64,000 nucleotides of DNA from Conchocele bisecta (taxonomy: Eukaryota; Mollusca; Bivalvia; Lucinida; Thyasiridae). Position numbers and translations under genes: made by a program. The first letter of the stretch is position 1; each line of letters begins with the position of its first letter. The stretch covers positions 33,056,791 to 33,120,790 of the forward strand of contig CM055272.1 of NCBI GenBank assembly GCA_029237695.1, written 5' to 3'. The notes below the pieces were generated by a model. It did no database searches, had not been told where the DNA came from, and worked only from the letters and a program-made list of their open reading frames with translations. Below are positions 60,837-64,000 of the stretch, one piece after another.

Positions 60837-61009
60837 TAGAAAATGTGCTCCACATATCGCTTTGATAGTAAACGCAAGGAGATAATCCATGACCCGGGGA
60901 ATGAATAAAAAATTGAAATAAATTTGCGCATCTACTCATTATAAGGAAGCTACATACCAAGTTTCAGGTCTGTAGTTATTACGGTTTAAAAGTGTACGAG
61001 TTACAGTGC
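60837..61009 (+). mobile_element. HINE 5' fragment
   Basis: ACTAGAAAATGTGCTCCACA, 'catatcgctttgatagtaaac' and one core unit as in 51723-52503. The 3' part is missing and the palindrome at 61010 follows. Confidence 0.6.
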
Positions 61010-61193
61010 GATTTTGATATACAAATAGGAAAAAAATTCGCGAGCCAAGGCACAACCGTGTACTAACCGAAATCGTGTTATAGTGAAGCATGTACTAACG
61101 GGGGTTAGTACACGCTTCACTATAACACGATTTCGGTTAGTACACGGTTGTGCCTTGGCTCGCGAATTTTTTTCCTATTTGTATATCAAAATC
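61010..61193. repeat. Near-perfect palindrome, 90-bp arms, 4-nt loop
   Basis: The left arm (61010-61099) and right arm (61104-61193) are complementary with one visible mismatch (GAAGCATG versus GAAGCGTG). The loop is GGGG. The word GTACTAAC is repeated inside each arm. Confidence 0.9.
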
Positions 61194-61956
61194 GTGTTAA
61201 ATTTGAAACACGACTATTGTCAGAAATCGTGTTAAATTTGCGATTCTTTCCCAAATTAGACCCAAAATGGATGATTTTTTTTTTTTTTATGGACGCATAG
61301 CCTCCTTTTATCTCACCGATGTGAATGTGCAGATGATCACGTTTGCACATTTCTTAAATTAATCCGAGCAAACTGGGAATAAGATCAATTATTGGTCCCA
61401 GTAACAAAGCAGTGCTAAGTGTTATGTAAACAATTCCATGCTCGATTTCATTTTTCCAGCATGCGTTCGCGCTCACCATTGGTGGAATATTAATTAGGTG
61501 TAAAGGCTGACCAATCGGAGATCGCGTATCAGTCGCGCAGATTAACTCGACCCATGCAGATTAACTAAATTGTTACAGCACTGCCCACGCCCCCGGCGCA
61601 TGTACACAAATGTGTACGTGACAACTGGCCTTGTTTCGCTACATCATAATTGAGCCAGTGCATGAAATAATCAACTTTATTATATAAATGAGATTTTCGC
61701 CGAGAATGATTTGACTTTTTTCTGCAAATATATCCATATTATCGGAAAGTTGATAACATTTTCAGAGCAAATGCGTAATAATTACTAATTTAATATTCGT
61801 CAACATTCGATATCGTTTACAGAAATTATGTACATCAGATTCTCTTCGTCGAAAATCTCACGTGATAAGCCTGATTACCTCATGAACTGGCGCAATATTA
61901 TAACACGTCGGGCAAAACATGTCTATACAGGTCTGTACTCAAACCCACAGGTTGAA
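61194..61956. other. No recognisable feature
   Basis: 'aaatcgtgttaaatttg' is repeated at 61190 and 61228. Otherwise nothing supportable was seen. Confidence 0.35.
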
Positions 61957-62135
61957 TAGTCGGACGTGTGACACAAAGAAAATGACCATTACAAAAATAT
62001 CCATTACCCCACCCACTTGATCTCGTTCTATTATTAACGTCATGTACAGTACGATACTAGGTGGGTGGGATAATGGGATTTTTTTAATAGGCATTTATTT
62101 TGGTGTCATAGGTCCGAGTCTTCCACCTGTGCTCA
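61957..62135. mobile_element. Palindromic MITE (GGTCCGAGTCTTCCACCTG), copy 2
   Basis: 'cacaggttgaatagtcggac' and GGTCCGAGTCTTCCACCTGTG are inverted; inner 'tccattaccccacccacttg' pairs with 'ggtgggtgggataatggga'. Confidence 0.7.
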
Positions 62136-62555
62136 CTCATATAGTAAACACAGATTGCAACGCACGAGCTTGTCCGTGGCGTTGCAGCTGATGGAACAGG
62201 ATATCGGTCATTGGGTCATTGTGTCATTGTGTCATCATTACTACACTTTTTTCCACACGCGTTTACAATAATGGATTGCACGGACCTGCGTAGATCTACA
62301 TTCTACAGAACATGATGAATAAATAAAACATGACGTTAACAATTCTTGGATTCAATATATTTATTACATGCAAAGATAACAGTGAAAACTTATGGCATAT
62401 TATAGGCATTGGCGACTTCGTTCATTCGCAGTCACAGTGTACAGTGTACATGTATTTTTTGTTGACATTATGACGCGTCTTGTGCGAGAACGGATATAGC
62501 ACGGTTCGGATAAGCAACACGGAAGGTTGTATGTCGCCGGACTTCCGTGTACTAA
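62136..62555. other. No recognisable feature
   Basis: 'cattgtgtcattgtgtcat' near 62217 is a short direct repeat. Nothing else was noted. Confidence 0.35.
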
Positions 62556-62569
62556 CGGGGTCGCACTGA

Positions 62570-62700
62570 ACAAGGTAAAATTGCCAAATTCTAAGTAAAA
62601 AAATGGGGAGATAATTCATTACCCGGGGTTCAAATCAAAATCAAAACTAGAAAATGTGTGCATAGAACACGGATGCCATACATATCGCTTTGATAATAAA
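62570..62700 (+). mobile_element. HINE fragments (core unit and a 5' end)
   Basis: A core-like 'aaaatggggagataattcatta' is followed by ACTAGAAAATGTGTGCATAG and 'ggatgccatacatatcgcttt'. The order core then 5' end shows these are pieces of two elements. Confidence 0.5.
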
Positions 62701-62763
62701 CGAGGCGTATCATACTTTATAATATGAACATATTATTTTTTTAGGTGACGAATTTAGTTAGTA

Positions 62764-63904
62764 CACTGCAGCTCCATTATAACGCGGTGGTCGGGGTCCA
62801 AGATTTCAAACCGCGATCGAATCCGACCGCGTTATAAAATTTCGGGACATGCACGGGTACTGGTACTGCACGAGTTACTGGTATCATCCGCATTTCAATT
62901 ACCAACTATTGTGGGAATTCCATTAGTAACGGACCCATATAAAATCATGTCATTTGAACAGAAGTTAAAGTAATTATTAATAATGCCTATGACATACAAA
63001 CTTGTATTAATGTATTAAACATATGAGTTATTTATAAAATCATGCTTATTACGTTGTATAGTGCTCGCGATAGACAGACGCTTATTACAATGTATACAAC
63101 TCGCGATCAACAGGCGCTTAAAAGGATTAATTGATAATAAATAATGCCTATGGTCACGTGTCCTGCCTATTCATGCGGACGATTAGCTGTTGATACGTGC
63201 ATAATCTGAGGATGTGGGTTCACGTGATCTATTGTTTACGCTGCAACAGTCATATTGATGAATGAAATTTACGATTTAAGCGAGATTGCCGTGGGCTGCA
63301 GTGTAAACAATAGACCACGTGATCCCATACCCAGATAATGCTGAAACACCAGTCTATTTATAGAACGCTAAATATTACACCTGGGAGTAAAGAAAAAGAA
63401 AGGCGATCGAACACGCAACCATTTATTAGCGACAATTATGTGTCAACACAGATACATTGACATTACTTGGTGACAAAAAGCGGTACATTTACGTGACGAG
63501 AAATGGAGCTCATGGGATTTGTGACCAGTGTAGCTTCTGATCAGGTGATACATTGGTCGGCATGCTCCTTTAATACGACCATTACTTCGCGAATACATGT
63601 CAATTGGGATTAAGGTAATTGAAGTGATTAATAAATATGCCTATTAACATGATTACCTGATTAAAGGGATTACATTTGCTAACATACTAATAATAATCCT
63701 TTCAAAGTCTTTGAACTTCGTTGTTTGAATAAACTTACAGAAATCACGAATCAACTAATTACACGATGACTACGACGTCCGACGATTATTTTTTTTTTAT
63801 TTTTTTTTTCTCAATTTTTTTAAACAAAATTTGGGATCCACGAGAGACCCGCGTTATAATGGAGATCGCGCTATACGCGACCGCGTTATAATGGAGCTGC
63901 AGTG
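62764..63904. mobile_element. 1.14 kb TA-flanked TIR element (pogo/Tigger-like ends)
   Basis: CACTGCAGCTCCATTATAAC on the left and GTTATAATGGAGCTGCAGTG on the right, each flanked by TA. Subterminal 'ccgcgttata' motifs occur on both sides. The empty site TTAGTATAAATAATT is seen in q copy 1. No transposase frame was found. A Q-repeat fragment lies inside near 63510. Confidence 0.85.
63214..63331. repeat. Imperfect inverted repeat inside the TIR element
   Basis: 'gggttcacgtgatctattgtttac' pairs with 'gtaaacaatagaccacgtgatccc', separated by about 65 bp. Confidence 0.7.
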
Positions 63905-64000
63905 TATAAACAACTAAAAATTATCGTGACTCATTTGCATATGAAAATAGCCCGATACCACGCGAGTCACTATCAGTAAAATACATATTACTACCGGTAA

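Larger units (their letters stand above)
62701..64000. mobile_element. MITE family q, copy 3, split by a TA-flanked element; runs off the window
   Basis: 'atcatactttataat-tg' and 'aggtgacgaatttagttagTA' precede the insertion. 'TAtaaacaactaaaaattatcgtg' and CATTTGCATATGAAAATAGC follow it. The intact order is at 8930-8990. Confidence 0.75.

Overview
The window looks like non-coding, A+T-rich genomic DNA from an invertebrate animal, most probably a bivalve mollusc. That assignment is inference. It rests on many elements of the pearl/HINE type (Helentron-derived, non-autonomous, with ~130-180 bp core repeats, an ACGG-type microsatellite and a 3' hairpin), on very dense MITEs, and on spliceosomal-type exon borders. 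There is no operon-like gene layout, no rRNA, no convincing tRNA and no CRISPR. Most open reading frames in the window are repeat artefacts. The only good host-gene candidate is one internal exon on the minus strand at 51278..51462.

Layout. 1-9760: a HINE 3' end, a palindromic array element carrying a HINE (903-1672), a 1.2 kb TIR element (2657-3892), a hAT-like element (4215-4898) and several MITEs. 9758-16439: three copies of one TTAA-flanked MITE, each split by HINEs, one of them triply nested (13215-14817). 16676-22400: palindromic MITEs, a second palindromic array element (17203-17692) and a TA-flanked element inside another MITE (19648-20573). 22659-26262: an inverted segment pair with a tRNA-like core. 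23592-34236: HINEs with long core-repeat arrays, the largest nested pair at 30412-33604. 34570-47800: hAT-like and TTAA MITEs, several holding HINEs or other MITEs. 47884-50492: a long-TIR MITE and a decayed Mutator-like transposon. 51278-51462: the exon. 52504-about 59640: a decayed DIRS-like retrotransposon (RT, RNase H, tyrosine recombinase) cut by at least seven later insertions. 59733-64000: MITEs, a 90-bp-arm palindrome and a TA-flanked TIR element inside another MITE.

How the parts relate. The region is a stratified record of transposition. Because many families occur more than once, filled and empty sites can be compared inside the window, which fixes target duplications (TTAA, TA, 8 bp, 10 bp) and insertion order. 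Two general patterns stand out. First, in each intact HINE a 5' block is complementary to the 3' arm of its own terminal hairpin, and the two ends change together among elements. Second, MITEs with unrelated termini carry the same central hairpins, often bounded by TTTATTTCT-like and AGAAATAAA-like sequence, as if hairpin cassettes were exchanged among families. All HINEs recognised here lie in the same orientation.
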